NCBI RefSeq assembly: GCF_013408655.1
Contig: NZ_JACCBP010000002.1
Location: forward strand, 434,001 to 498,000
Source of the DNA: Pigmentiphaga litoralis
GTDB taxonomy: Bacteria > Pseudomonadota > Gammaproteobacteria > Burkholderiales > Burkholderiaceae_B
DNA: 64,000 nt
Reading direction: 5' to 3'
In this document: positions 1-8,339 of the stretch, piece after piece
Position numbering within the stretch: the first letter of the stretch is position 1
Layout of the letters: each line of letters opens with the position of its first letter
Notes under the pieces: generated by a model
What the model saw: the letters and a program-made list of their open reading frames with translations, nothing else
The model's database searches: none
Told to the model about the DNA's origin: nothing
Position numbers and translations under genes: made by a program

Positions 1-249
1 GGCGGGTACGGCGGGCCTGGTGAGCGCGATCCGCAGACGGTGGCGCGCGATGTGGCCGAACGGCGCATCAGCGTGGCCCGGGCGAGGGCGGTGTACCGCG
101 TGGCCTTGCTGGCAGATGGCCGTGTGGATGAGGGCGAGACGCGCGCGCTGCGGGATGCGCGCGATCCCCAGGCGGTGCATGACGTGCGCGGCGTGCGTGA
201 GCCGGATGACGTACGCGGCCCTGAGCGGTTGCGCGACAACGATATCTGA
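1..249 (+). CDS. Hydantoinase B/oxoprolinase family protein, C-terminal fragment
   Basis: Only the last 82 codons are inside the window; the reading frame is open from base 1 to a TGA at 247-249. The translation begins GGYGGPGERDPQTVARDV, which resembles the Gly-rich 'GGYGDP.ERDP..V..DV' segment near the C-terminus of HyuB-type subunits (N-methylhydantoinase or acetophenone carboxylase beta subunits). A following 'R.Y.V.L' segment and an acidic/Arg-rich tail also fit. These proteins pair with HyuA in ATP-dependent hydrolysis of cyclic amides or carboxylation of ketones. The partner would lie to the left, outside the window. The identification rests on one short conserved motif, so the substrate cannot be inferred. 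Confidence 0.65.
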   Translation, partial: GGYGGPGERDPQTVARDVAERRISVARARAVYRVALLADGRVDEGETRALRDARDPQAVHDVRGVREPDDVRGPERLRDNDI

Positions 250-365
250 ACGGGGCGTGGCCGGCAGCGTTGCGATCCGCGGCGCTCTGTCACGACCCGC
301 AGTCCGGTCCGGCGCCCGAGGTTGCCGGGGCATGTTCCCCCGTTTTTCCACCCACAGGAAATATC

Positions 366-1418
366 GTGAACCTATCGTGTCGCAAGCTCTTACGTCGTCA
401 CCGGCGCGTCCGGCAAGTCATGTTGACCGCAGCGGTTGCCTCTGCCTGCGGCAGCGCCGGTGCGCAGTCCGCCGTGTCGGTATCCGGCGCGGTTGACGCC
501 GGCATCGCCTACGTCAAGACCGACAGCACCTCGCAAATGCAATTGGCCACCGGCAGCATCGCGGCCAGCAGCCTGGTGTTCCAGGGCACCGAAAACCTGG
601 GCCGGGGCTACAACGCCTTCTTCCTGCTGCGCACCCTGTTCTTTACCGACACGGGCGAAGTCAGCGCGAACCGCCTGTACGGGTCGGAATCCAAGGTCGG
701 CCTGTCGGGCCCGCAAGGCCGCATCGAAGCCGGCCGCCTGTTCAACCCGACCCACCAGGCGCTCGTCTTCAAATCGCCGTCGCAGTCCAACTTTGCCGGC
801 GCGTTCAACATGGCGATCGGCGGCTACCAGCCCTACTGGAACGACTCGGTGCGCTACACCACGCCAAACCTGTATGGCGCGACCTTTGCCGTGCAGCACA
901 GCTTTGGCGACACAGGTGTCTCGGGCAACAACAATGCGGCCGGCACCGCGTACGCCATCAACTACGACCTGGGCAACCTGTCGCTGTCGGGCATCTACGA
1001 AACGGTATCGACCGTGGCCTTGCCGGCCGTCAACTACCGCGCCAAACGCAGCACCGTCATGGGGGTGTATGACTTCGGCTTCATGAAAGCCCATGCCGGG
1101 TTCTTCAACGAAAACCATGGCGGCTTTGGCGCGCCGTTGGAGTTCAACCTGTCGATCCTGGGCGTGAGCAAGGTGGTCACAGGCGCGCTGCGGGTGACCG
1201 CCGAATACGGTCACAAGGACTTCAAGAATTCGGCGAACCAGGCAAATTATGTGGGTCTGGCGGCGTTCTATTCGCTGTCCAAACGCACCACCCTGTATTC
1301 GGAAATCAATCTGATCAACAACGGGGGCGCGGCGCAGCAGGGCGTCTACCGGGGTATCGTGCCGCGACCTGGTGAAAACACCTCGGGGTATATGGTCGGC
1401 ATGCGGCATACGTTCTAA
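366..1418 (+). CDS. Outer-membrane porin of the betaproteobacterial general-porin family
   Basis: A 350-residue protein read from a GTG at 366, preceded by AGGAAA; an ATG at 420 is an alternative. The basic start (KLLRRHRRVR) and hydrophobic core end at AGAQS, a classic signal-peptidase I site. The mature part opens with SAVSVSGAVDAGIAYVKTD, the first beta-strand of Bordetella/Burkholderia porins. Alternating Tyr/Phe/Gly strands follow, and the C-terminus is GMRHTF, with the terminal Phe recognised by the BAM complex. It should form a trimeric channel for small solutes. It is followed by a Bug receptor gene, a common pairing for uptake of organic acids, but the specificity cannot be read from sequence. 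Confidence 0.9.
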   Translation: MNLSCRKLLRRHRRVRQVMLTAAVASACGSAGAQSAVSVSGAVDAGIAYVKTDSTSQMQLATGSIAASSLVFQGTENLGRGYNAFFLLRTLFFTDTGEVSANRLYGSESKVGLSGPQGRIEAGRLFNPTHQALVFKSPSQSNFAGAFNMAIGGYQPYWNDSVRYTTPNLYGATFAVQHSFGDTGVSGNNNAAGTAYAINYDLGNLSLSGIYETVSTVALPAVNYRAKRSTVMGVYDFGFMKAHAGFFNENHGGFGAPLEFNLSILGVSKVVTGALRVTAEYGHKDFKNSANQANYVGLAAFYSLSKRTTLYSEINLINNGGAAQQGVYRGIVPRPGENTSGYMVGMRHTF

Positions 1419-1519
1419 GGGGATCGTGCGTTGCGGTCCTGCGGCGATTGCAGGGTTGCCGCCGGGGTGGCGGCACGATGCCGTGTCTGTTTTTGGGTTT
1501 GTGTTTGTGTTTGTGTTGT

Positions 1520-1546
1520 CGCCCGTTGACGGGTGTCCGTTTTTTT
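1520..1546 (+). terminator. Weak putative terminator after the porin gene
   Basis: Two overlapping short stems (CCCG-TTGA-CGGG and ACGG-GTGT-CCGT) end directly in a run of six or seven T. The stems are only 4 bp long, so this is a weak candidate. Just upstream, at 1498-1515, is a (TTTGTG)3 simple repeat. Confidence 0.3.
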
Positions 1547-1576
1547 GTGCTGTTCCCAGCCTAGCGAGTCCGCCTC

Positions 1577-2701
1577 ATGATTTCGAATCGACGTGCCCTG
1601 ATCCGTACCGCCTGTGTCTGGCTGGCCGCCGTAGCCTTCAGCCCATGGGGCGTGCAGGCGCAGTCCCCGGCGGCGTCGGGGTCGGCAGGTAGTTCGGCAG
1701 GGACGGCCGCGGGCGCGACGGCTGCGGGCTCGGCCGGGGCGGGCTCGGCGGGTGCGGGCTCGGCTGCGGTCGGGGCAGGTCCTGCCGGATCTTCAACCGG
1801 GTCCTGGCCGACGCGCCACGTGCGCATCATTGCGCCATTCGCCGCAGGCGGCACGGCCGACGTCTACGCCCGCCTGCTGGCGATGCACCTGCAGACGGCG
1901 CTGGCGCAACCGGTTGTCGTCGACAACCGCCCGGGCGGCAACTTCGGTATCGGCACGGAAGCGGCCGCCCGGTCCGCGCCCGATGGCTACACCTTCGTCA
2001 TGATCACCAGCTCCCATTCGCTGATCGAAGCCTTTGGCGCGAACCGCCAGAAATACCAGCTGATGCGCGACCTGGTCCCGGTCGGCACCCTGACCTCCGC
2101 GCAAAGCGTGCTGGTCGTGCATCCTTCGGTTCCGGCCCAGACGCTTGGAGAGTTCGTGACCTTGCTGCGCGCCAAGCCCGATCAGCTCAGCTACGCGTCC
2201 ACCGGCACCGGCGGCATGCTGCATGTCGCGGGCGAGCTGTTCAAATCCATGACAAAGACGCGTATGGTCCACGTGCCGTACAAAGTGGGCAGCACGGCGC
2301 GAGTGGACTTGCTGGAAGGCCGTGTCCAGGCCATGTTCGACACCATCGGCGGGGCGGCTCCCTTTGTGCGCAGCGGCAAGTTGCGCGCGCTGGGCGTGAC
2401 CGGCTCGCACCGGTCGCCCGCGCTGCCGGATGTGCCCCCGATTGCCGACGCAGGCGTGCCTGGGTACGACGTGCAAGTGGTGATCGGCATCATGGCGCCC
2501 ACTGGCACGCCACCTGCCATCATCGACCGGGTAAATCGCGAAATGGCGGCAATGGTGGCCCTGCCTGAAGTGCGCGAAACGTTCACCAAGACCGACGGCG
2601 ACCCGCTGGTCATGTCGCCTGCCGATTACGGCAAGCTGCTGAATGCGGAAATCGCGAAGTGGACGTCGGTGATCGACACGGCGCAGATCAAGATGGAATG
2701 A
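1577..2701 (+). CDS. Bug/TctC-family periplasmic solute-binding protein with an Ala/Gly/Ser linker
   Basis: A 374-residue secreted binding protein. The signal peptide ends near PWGVQA. The fold begins at about residue 75 (WPTRHVRIIAPFAAGGTADV) and carries the family signatures 'GG..D..AR', 'V.DNRPGGNFGIGTEA' and 'APDGYTF'. Such proteins bind carboxylates for tripartite tricarboxylate transporters or act as orphan receptors; no membrane subunits are encoded nearby. It is about 45 residues longer than usual because residues 30-74 are a near-pure Ala/Gly/Ser tract between signal peptide and domain, probably a flexible tether or a slippage expansion. The gene lies 158 bp after the porin, in the same direction. 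Confidence 0.93.
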   Translation: MISNRRALIRTACVWLAAVAFSPWGVQAQSPAASGSAGSSAGTAAGATAAGSAGAGSAGAGSAAVGAGPAGSSTGSWPTRHVRIIAPFAAGGTADVYARLLAMHLQTALAQPVVVDNRPGGNFGIGTEAAARSAPDGYTFVMITSSHSLIEAFGANRQKYQLMRDLVPVGTLTSAQSVLVVHPSVPAQTLGEFVTLLRAKPDQLSYASTGTGGMLHVAGELFKSMTKTRMVHVPYKVGSTARVDLLEGRVQAMFDTIGGAAPFVRSGKLRALGVTGSHRSPALPDVPPIADAGVPGYDVQVVIGIMAPTGTPPAIIDRVNREMAAMVALPEVRETFTKTDGDPLVMSPADYGKLLNAEIAKWTSVIDTAQIKME

Positions 2702-2785
2702 GGGGTCCGCGCGTCGAGCCTGCGCCTCGCGTGGGCAACGGGCGCCTGGTCGTCGTAGCAGGTTGTCGTAGCAAGGCGGTGCGGC

Positions 2786-2863
2786 AGGTTGATGCCGCTG
2801 GTTGATGCCGCATGTTGATGCCGCAGGTCGGTGCCACAGGTTGATGCCGCAGGTCGGTGGCGA
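2786..2863. repeat. 13-bp tandem repeat, six units
   Basis: Six consecutive 13-bp units close to AGGTTGATGCCGC fill 2786-2863. Units 1 and 5 are identical; the others differ at one to four positions. The array lies in the 269-bp gap between the Bug gene and the esterase. A reading frame open across it (from 2857) has no ribosome-binding site, so the array is taken as non-coding. Confidence 0.75.
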
Positions 2864-2970
2864 AGTCGCGAGTGGCCGGCACGGCACCGCAACGTCGACC
2901 CGTAGAGACGCCGCGTCGCCGTCTGCACACGGTGCAAGAATGCAGTTCCAACGTTGTTCAAGGAAGAGTC

Positions 2971-4185
2971 ATGTCGGTTCCCGCTTCATCGTCCGAGCCA
3001 TTGCCTGCGGGATCCGCACCCGTGACCTCGCCAGTCGCGGGTGGCAGACCTGCCGCAACGCCTTCGTCCATTCCGCTGTCCGGCGAGTGCGATGCGCGCT
3101 TCGGCAAGGTCCGCGACGTCCTGGCCCGCAACATGGCCGCCGGGGACGAAGTCGGCTGCGCGGTGGCGGTCACCGTGGACGGACACCCGGTCGTCGACCT
3201 GTGGGCGGGCTATCAAGACGCCGCGCGCACCGTGCCGTGGGAAGCGCACACCATCACCGACATGAAGTCGGTCGGCAAATCCATTTTTGCGCTGAGTGTG
3301 TTGCGGCTGGTCGGCCAGGGCGTCATCGACCTGGATGCCCCGGTGGCCCGCTACTGGCCTGACTTTGCGCAAGGCGGAAAAGCGGAATTGCCGGTGCGGC
3401 TGTTGCTCGGTCACCTGGCGGGCCTGCCGTATGCCGACGCGGCGCCGGTGGGGTCGCTCTACACCCCCGGCGTGCTGTCCGCCGCGCTGGCCGCGCAGAC
3501 GCCGGAATGGCCGCCCGGCACGCAGCACTGTTATCACTCCTTCACCTTTCCGCCGCTGTGCGCGGAACTGGTGCGGCACGCCAGCGGCCGCAGCGCGCAC
3601 GACTACCACCTGGATGAGATCGCGACCCCGCTTGGCGCCGAATACTGGCTGGGCCTGGACGATGCCCAACAGCCACTGTGCGCCCACTACATCGAAACGC
3701 CCGGCACCCCCAGCCTGGAAGGCATGAAACGCGTGACGACGTCGCCGCTGTATCGCGCATGGCGTCCGTTGCCGCGCGACGAAGACTACAACTCGGTGGC
3801 CTGGCGGCGGTATGCCGGCCATGGCAACGCCCGGGGCATGGCGCGCATCTACGCGGCGCTGGCGATGGGCGGCACGATCGACGGTTATGAAGTCCTGTCC
3901 GCCGATGTGCTGCGGGAAGCCACCGCCGCCACCTGGCAAGGCCAGGACTTCATGACCAAGCGCCCGTTCAGCATGGGCCTGGGCTTCATGTTGCCGGGAC
4001 CGTCGTTCGCGATCGGCCAGGGCGCGCGCAATTTCGGGCACCCGGGCATGGGCGGCGCCATTGCGTTCGCCGACCCCGACCGCCGCATGAGCTTTGCCTA
4101 TTCGCCCAACCGCATGTCGCCGGTGTCGGATATCGGGCCCTGGGCCACGGCGCTGATCGAGGCGGTTTACGCCTGCGTGGATTGA
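2971..4185 (+). CDS. EstB-like serine hydrolase (class C beta-lactamase fold)
   Basis: A 404-residue protein. The ATG at 2971 is chosen because AAGGAAGAG precedes it; the frame is open further upstream without a start signal. The domain begins near residue 45 (CDARFGKVRDVLARNMAAG). Catalytic features are S100-V-G-K103 (the SxxK motif), Tyr188 in CYHSF, and near the C-terminus G356-H357-P-G in place of the KTG box, as in EstB-type carboxylesterases rather than true cephalosporinases. It probably hydrolyses short-chain esters. No convincing signal peptide is seen; the first 35 residues are Ala/Pro/Ser-rich. It ends 19 bp inside the convergent Rpn-like gene. Confidence 0.88.
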   Translation: MSVPASSSEPLPAGSAPVTSPVAGGRPAATPSSIPLSGECDARFGKVRDVLARNMAAGDEVGCAVAVTVDGHPVVDLWAGYQDAARTVPWEAHTITDMKSVGKSIFALSVLRLVGQGVIDLDAPVARYWPDFAQGGKAELPVRLLLGHLAGLPYADAAPVGSLYTPGVLSAALAAQTPEWPPGTQHCYHSFTFPPLCAELVRHASGRSAHDYHLDEIATPLGAEYWLGLDDAQQPLCAHYIETPGTPSLEGMKRVTTSPLYRAWRPLPRDEDYNSVAWRRYAGHGNARGMARIYAALAMGGTIDGYEVLSADVLREATAATWQGQDFMTKRPFSMGLGFMLPGPSFAIGQGARNFGHPGMGGAIAFADPDRRMSFAYSPNRMSPVSDIGPWATALIEAVYACVD

Positions 4186-5297
4186 GGCGCGGCAGGGGGG
4201 GTGGATAGGGTGTCGGCAAGGACGGTGAGCACCCCATCCGCAGGCGCGACGGTAAACTCGGCGTCAGCTGACGCGACGGTGAGCAGGGCGTCGGCAGAGG
4301 CTACGGTGAACACCGCGTCCAGCGCCGGTGCGTCGATGGCGTTGTCCAACCACCGGTTCAGGGTGTCGAGCGGCGCGGTGGACAGGCGGGCGTTGAACCC
4401 CGGCGGAAGAGCGCCAAAGCGGCGGGTGAGCAGGCGATGCAGAATGGCCGCCTGATTGCGGCGGATGGCGTCGCGCTCCAGCTCGCGGCCAAGTTCGAGC
4501 CCGAGTTCGCGGCCTTGCTCCAAGCCCTTGGCCAGGCCACGGGCTTCGCCCAGCCGTTCAAACGTCGTGACGAATGGCATTTTCATTTCCTCTTCGATGG
4601 CCAGCCCGGCCTGCTGGAAGCGATCCTCGAGAACCGGTGGCAAAGTGATCATCCAGTCGATCAAACGGATCAGCGCGCGAATATCGTCGCGCGCGTAACC
4701 GCTGCGGTACAGCAGGCGCAGCAGCCGGATCTTGCCGTCAAGGCGATGTTCCGCGTCGTGATCGTGCAGCGCCTGCAATTGCGCCATCACGATGACCGCG
4801 AAGGGATTGGTGGCGGCCAGGGCGACAAGGTCGGGCAGGCGCGTACGCCAGTGGCCCAGCGCAACCACCGGGAACGTGAATTCGGTGATGCAGGCGAGGC
4901 CTTCGTCACGGTAGCGCATCCATTCCGGGCCGGCGTCATGACCTGTCAGAACTGCCAGGCTGTCAACGACCGGGCCGCCGCGGGTGTCTTTCAGCAGCGC
5001 GTTGTAGCGATACATGCGCGCCGGGAAGCGGGCGTCGGCGCGGCCCTGGATTTCTATGTGGATCAGGACGCGGCGCATGCCGTAGCGGTACGTGGTGACC
5101 TCGACCAGCTTGTCGACATAGCTGCGGCCGGCGTCGCCATCGCGGACGCGCCGCTGCAGTTCCTTGTCGAGAAAGACGTGCGGCTTGCTCCAGTCGATCA
5201 GCGTGGCGATCGACGGCCACAACAGCGTCATGAAGTCGCGGAAGTAGGCCGCCAGCGCGTCTTTCCAAGGGCTGTCGTAGTCGGTGGCGGGCGGCAT
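4167..5297 (-). CDS. Rpn-family (PD-(D/E)XK nuclease-like) protein with DUF4351-type C-terminus
   Basis: A 376-residue protein resembling the Rpn/YhgA group, which are putative transposase-like nucleases that promote recombination. The N-terminus (DYDSPWKDALAAYFRDFMTL) and the following 'VDKLVEV' and 'VLIHIEIQGR' segments fit the nuclease core, with the E-x-Q of HIEIQG as the expected active-site strand. A Leu/Glu/Arg helix (residues about 250-285, GLEQGRELGLELGRELE) precedes a short domain ending RRFGALPPGF...LSTAPLDTLNRWLDNAI, typical of DUF4351 tails. The last 50 residues are unusual: four 9-residue repeats of the type 'FTVASADAL'. There is no terminal inverted repeat, so it looks like a solitary gene and not part of an insertion sequence. 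Confidence 0.82.
   Translation of the reverse strand: MPPATDYDSPWKDALAAYFRDFMTLLWPSIATLIDWSKPHVFLDKELQRRVRDGDAGRSYVDKLVEVTTYRYGMRRVLIHIEIQGRADARFPARMYRYNALLKDTRGGPVVDSLAVLTGHDAGPEWMRYRDEGLACITEFTFPVVALGHWRTRLPDLVALAATNPFAVIVMAQLQALHDHDAEHRLDGKIRLLRLLYRSGYARDDIRALIRLIDWMITLPPVLEDRFQQAGLAIEEEMKMPFVTTFERLGEARGLAKGLEQGRELGLELGRELERDAIRRNQAAILHRLLTRRFGALPPGFNARLSTAPLDTLNRWLDNAIDAPALDAVFTVASADALLTVASADAEFTVAPADGVLTVLADTLSTPPAAPQSTQA
4222..4329 (-). repeat. 27-bp in-frame tandem repeat coding the Rpn C-terminal tail
   Basis: Four consecutive 27-bp units, each starting ACGGT on the plus strand, keep the reading frame of the Rpn-like gene and encode 9-residue repeats (TVASADALL, TVASADAEF, TVAPADGVL, and a diverged last one). 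The units have diverged by several bases each, so the expansion is not very recent. Confidence 0.8.
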
Positions 5298-5398
5298 CGG
5301 GGGCTCCGGGGGGCAAACCCAAAGCCTACGTGGCCAGCCGCCGGAATGGGCAGGCGCAGGTGGGCCGATGTCCTAGGATATCGGCAGCCACCCCCCCT

Positions 5399-8323
5399 TC
5401 AAGCCGCCGCGTCGATCCGCGTTTCGTGGATCAGCTTCTTGATCTCCGGCACGCACGACCCGCAGTTGCCGCCGGCCTTCACGCACGCCGTGACTTGCGC
5501 GGGAGTGGTGAGCCCGCCTTCCACGATTGCGTTGCGCAGCGTGGTGCGTCCCACGCCAAAACACGAGCAGACGATGGGCCCGACATCCGCGCCGGCGATC
5601 ATGGGCTGGCCTGCGAGCAGACCGATGCGGTCGATGTCGGCCAGCACGTCCTGGTCGAACAAGGTGGCGAGCCATGCGCGCGACGGCAGCGACGGGCGAG
5701 GCGACAGGAACACGCAGGCTTCGATTCTGTCGTCGACCACATAGGCCGCGCGGTAGACGCCGCCTGCCTGGTCCCGATAGTCCAGCCAGTCCGCGTCGGG
5801 ATCGGTCGCGCCAAACAGGGCGCGCGCCCAGGCGCGGGGGTCGTCCAGCGCCGTGCGGCCGGCCAGTTCCAGCCGGGTGAATTGCTTGCCCTGGATGCGC
5901 GTCCAGTGCGCGGCGCTGTCGGGGGCGACGGCCTGGCGGCTCAGCACGAAGCCGTACCAGGCCACCGGAAAATCTTCGATGCGGACGGGCGTGTGCTTGA
6001 ATTCCGGCTCGCCCGACACGGGGTCGACCACGGGATTGACGACGGCGCCGACGCGCGCGTCGGACGCGAACTGGTCGTTCCAGTGGATGGGCACGAAGAC
6101 GCTGCCGCGCGTCATGCCGCCGCCATGCTGTACGCGCGCCACCATGGCGCCCCAACGGCTTTCGATGCGCGCCAGGCCGCCTTCGCGCACGCCGTAGCGC
6201 AAGGCGTCTTGCGGATGGATGTCGATGAAGGCTTCGGCAATGTGGCTGGCCAGGGTGGCCGACTTGCCGGTGCGTGTCATGGTGTGCCACTGGTCGCGTA
6301 CGCGGCCGGTGTTCAAGCTCAGCGGGAAGTCGTCGTCGACGGCGTGCCGCGGCGCGCGCGGCGGCGTGGGCACGAAGCGCGCTCGGCCATCGGGAAAGGA
6401 GAAGACGTGGTCAGCCAAGATGCGCGGCGCGTCGGCCGAAGCCGCAGCCACCGCCGCATCCAACACCGCACCCGACACCGCATCTGACACGCCTTCTGGC
6501 TTCCGGCTCGACGCTGCCACCCATGCCGCGGTCACCGGCCATTGCACCGGCGCCAGCCCGTCAAACTGCGCGGCATCCATGCCCCTCAGGCCGCTCACAT
6601 CCAGCACGCGCCGCACGCGCTGCGGATCGTCGCCTTCATTCCGGTAACCCGTCAGCCGGACGTGCTCATCAAAGATGGCATGCGGTCCGGCAAAGTCGAA
6701 ACCGTCGTAGCCCATCCGCGTGGCCACGTCGCACAGCACCTGCCAGTCGGCACGGGCTTCGCCGGGGGCGGGCAGGAACGCCCGCTGGCGCGAGATGCGG
6801 CGTTCGGAACTGGTGACGGTGCCGTCCTTTTCACCCCAGCCCAGCGCGGGCAGCAACACGTCGGCGAAGGCGCTGGTATCGGTCTGGGCCATGATGTCCG
6901 ACACGATCACCAGTTCGCATGCGGCCAGCGCACGCTTGACCTGATCGGCATCGGGCAGGCTGACCACCGGATTGGTCGCGATGATCCACACGGCCTTGAC
7001 CGTGCCTGCTTCGATCGCATGGAACAGATCGACGGCCTTCAGTCCCGGCCGGCTGGCGATGGCGGGCGACGACCAGAAGGTCTGCACCAGGTCGCGGTGG
7101 TCGGCCTTGTCCAGGTCCAGGTGGGCCGCCAGCATGTTGGCCAGGCCGCCGACTTCGCGCCCGCCCATGGCGTTGGGCTGGCCGGTAATGGAAAACGGTC
7201 CCGCGCCCGGCCGGCCGATGCGGCCCGTCGCCAGGTGGCAGTTGATGATGGCATTGACCTTGTCGGTCCCGGCGGACGATTGGTTCACGCCTTGCGAAAA
7301 CGCGGTGATCGTCCGGTCGGTGTCGGCAAACATCCGGTAGAACTGCAGCAGCACATCCAGATCGATCTCGCACACGCGGGCAACCTCGGCCGGGTCCGCA
7401 CAGTCCACGTCGGCGGCGGCGACGGTCGCGTCCCAGCCCGAGGTGTGCGCGCCGACAAACGCCGCATCGACCGCATCGGATCGCGTCAGGTAACTGAGCA
7501 GGCCGTTGAACAGCCAGACGTCGGTGCCGGCCTTGATCGGCAGATGCAGGTCGGCCAGCTCGCACGTGGCCGTGCGGCGCGGGTCGATCACGACCAGCCG
7601 TGCGGATGGCCGTGCCTCCCGCATCCTGGCGATCCGCTGGAACAGGATGGGATGGCACCACGCCGTGTTCGAGCCAACCAGCACGATCAGGTCGGCCCGT
7701 TCCAGATCGGCATAGGACACCGGCACCAGGTCTTCGCCAAACGCACGTTTGTGCCCCGCCACCGCCGACGACATGCACAGGCGCGAGTTGGTATCGATAT
7801 TGGCCGACCCGACATAGCCCTTCATCAATTTGTTGGCGACGTAATAGTCTTCGGTCAGCAACTGGCCCGAGACGTACAGGGCCACGGCATCGGGCCCATG
7901 CGTGTCGATGATGCGGCGCAGGCCGCTGGCCGCCGTATCCAGCGCGGTGTCCCACGACACGCGTTGCAGGCCATCTTCGGTCCGCTGCAGCGGATGCAGC
8001 AGCCTGCCTTCCAGGCCCACCGTTTCCCCCAATGCGGAACCCTTCACGCACAGGCGGCCGAAGTTGGACGGGTGCGCCGGGTCGCCCGCCACGGTCACCT
8101 TGCCATCCGATGCCACGCTGGCCTGCACGCCGCAGCCCACGCCGCAGTAGGGGCAGGTGGTGGACGTGACGGCGGGGGGGGTGGACGACGACGCACGCGC
8201 CGGATCGGAAGACAACAACGATGGTGCCAGCGAGGAGGCAGACGCCGCGGTTGCAGAAGGCGCGGACGCAGAACGACCGGTTGCAGACATGGCAGACACG
8301 GGAAAGATGGGAACGACGTTCAC
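5399..8323 (-). CDS. nasA: Assimilatory nitrate reductase catalytic subunit with C-terminal BFD [2Fe-2S] domain
   Basis: About 974 residues if the GTG at 8323 is the start; an ATG at 8290 is the alternative, and neither has a strong ribosome site. After a Ser/Ala-rich leader, C57-x2-C60-x3-C64 (TTCPYCGVGCGV) and a fourth Cys in GRLCVKG form the [4Fe-4S] site of the molybdopterin oxidoreductase family. The body carries Mo-bis-MGD family features such as 'LYVSGQLLTEDYYVANKLMK', 'NSRLCMSSAV' and the C-terminal 'HTMTRTGKSATL'. It reduces nitrate to nitrite in the cytoplasm. Residues near the end (VCSCFGVG ... GGNCGSCVPEI) form a bacterioferritin-associated-ferredoxin-like [2Fe-2S] domain, an electron entry point. 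Last gene of the nirB operon. Confidence 0.93.
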   Translation of the reverse strand: MNVVPIFPVSAMSATGRSASAPSATAASASSLAPSLLSSDPARASSSTPPAVTSTTCPYCGVGCGVQASVASDGKVTVAGDPAHPSNFGRLCVKGSALGETVGLEGRLLHPLQRTEDGLQRVSWDTALDTAASGLRRIIDTHGPDAVALYVSGQLLTEDYYVANKLMKGYVGSANIDTNSRLCMSSAVAGHKRAFGEDLVPVSYADLERADLIVLVGSNTAWCHPILFQRIARMREARPSARLVVIDPRRTATCELADLHLPIKAGTDVWLFNGLLSYLTRSDAVDAAFVGAHTSGWDATVAAADVDCADPAEVARVCEIDLDVLLQFYRMFADTDRTITAFSQGVNQSSAGTDKVNAIINCHLATGRIGRPGAGPFSITGQPNAMGGREVGGLANMLAAHLDLDKADHRDLVQTFWSSPAIASRPGLKAVDLFHAIEAGTVKAVWIIATNPVVSLPDADQVKRALAACELVIVSDIMAQTDTSAFADVLLPALGWGEKDGTVTSSERRISRQRAFLPAPGEARADWQVLCDVATRMGYDGFDFAGPHAIFDEHVRLTGYRNEGDDPQRVRRVLDVSGLRGMDAAQFDGLAPVQWPVTAAWVAASSRKPEGVSDAVSGAVLDAAVAAASADAPRILADHVFSFPDGRARFVPTPPRAPRHAVDDDFPLSLNTGRVRDQWHTMTRTGKSATLASHIAEAFIDIHPQDALRYGVREGGLARIESRWGAMVARVQHGGGMTRGSVFVPIHWNDQFASDARVGAVVNPVVDPVSGEPEFKHTPVRIEDFPVAWYGFVLSRQAVAPDSAAHWTRIQGKQFTRLELAGRTALDDPRAWARALFGATDPDADWLDYRDQAGGVYRAAYVVDDRIEACVFLSPRPSLPSRAWLATLFDQDVLADIDRIGLLAGQPMIAGADVGPIVCSCFGVGRTTLRNAIVEGGLTTPAQVTACVKAGGNCGSCVPEIKKLIHETRIDAAA

Positions 8324-8339
8324 GATGGATTCCAGTCGA

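Noticed and set aside
390..1409. 339-residue open frame opposite the porin
   Set aside because: Arises from the third-position G/C bias of the porin on the other strand; Arg/His/Gln-rich, no start signal, no domain.
4167..5297. Insertion sequence around the Rpn-like 'transposase' gene
   Set aside because: No terminal inverted repeats or target-site duplication were found, and Rpn proteins are usually solitary genes, so no mobile element is called.
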